From an uncultured Eubacterium sp. (GTDB lineage: Bacteria; Bacillota; Clostridia; Oscillospirales; Acutalibacteraceae), in assembly GCA_945979635.1 (NCBI GenBank), contig CAMFPZ010000058.1, positions 1 through 6,023 of the forward strand: a DNA stretch of 6,023 bases, read 5' to 3'. Position numbers and translations under genes: made by a program. Under the pieces are notes generated by a model. That model had not been told where the DNA came from. It did no database searches and was given only the letters and a program-made list of their open reading frames with translations. Positions 6,023 to 6,023 of this stretch are shown in pieces (the stretch's first letter is position 1; each line of letters begins with the position of its first letter).

Positions 6023-6023
6023 C

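Overview
The window looks like ordinary chromosome of a low-to-moderate-GC Clostridia-type Firmicute, possibly a gut Ruminococcaceae/Oscillospiraceae relative. This is inferred from the strong AGGAG-type ribosome sites, a TTG start, sigma-A-like TTGAAA-17-TATAAT promoters, A/T-flanked intrinsic terminators and Firmicute-like protein sequences. No marker gene fixes the species.

Layout. Left edge (+ strand): the 3' part of a multi-pass DUF308/HdeD-like membrane protein, closed by a perfect 12-bp terminator hairpin. A 193-bp gap follows. It holds a compact cluster of palindromes (479-534) of unknown nature, possibly a relic of a hairpin-ended IS200/IS605-like element or a small structured RNA, and then a sigma-A promoter. 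That promoter drives a complete radC-family gene (637-1332, TTG start) carrying the JAMM metal site. A shared bidirectional terminator (about 1311-1362) separates radC from three genes on the - strand.

Right two thirds (- strand, in transcription order): a glycerate kinase (5984-4914), an unrecognised 73-residue protein (4856-4635) and a large cytoplasmic GH38 alpha-mannosidase (4621-1361). The kinase has a TATAAT -10 at the right edge of the window. The small gene and the mannosidase also have their own well-formed promoter, whose -35 lies inside the 3' end of the kinase gene. A 16-bp palindrome sits exactly over the predicted transcription start, as expected for a repressor operator.

How the genes may work together. 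GH38 enzymes related to MngB release glycerate from mannosylglycerate (or its 6-phosphate), and glycerate kinase channels glycerate into glycolysis. The pairing therefore suggests a mannosylglycerate-type utilisation locus. This is inference: no transporter, PTS gene or regulator is visible here, and GH38 enzymes also act on N-glycan and mannan oligosaccharides. I see no defence system, CRISPR array, tRNA, rRNA or intact mobile element. The points most worth a second look are the operator-promoter, the small gene tied to the mannosidase, and the hairpin cluster.
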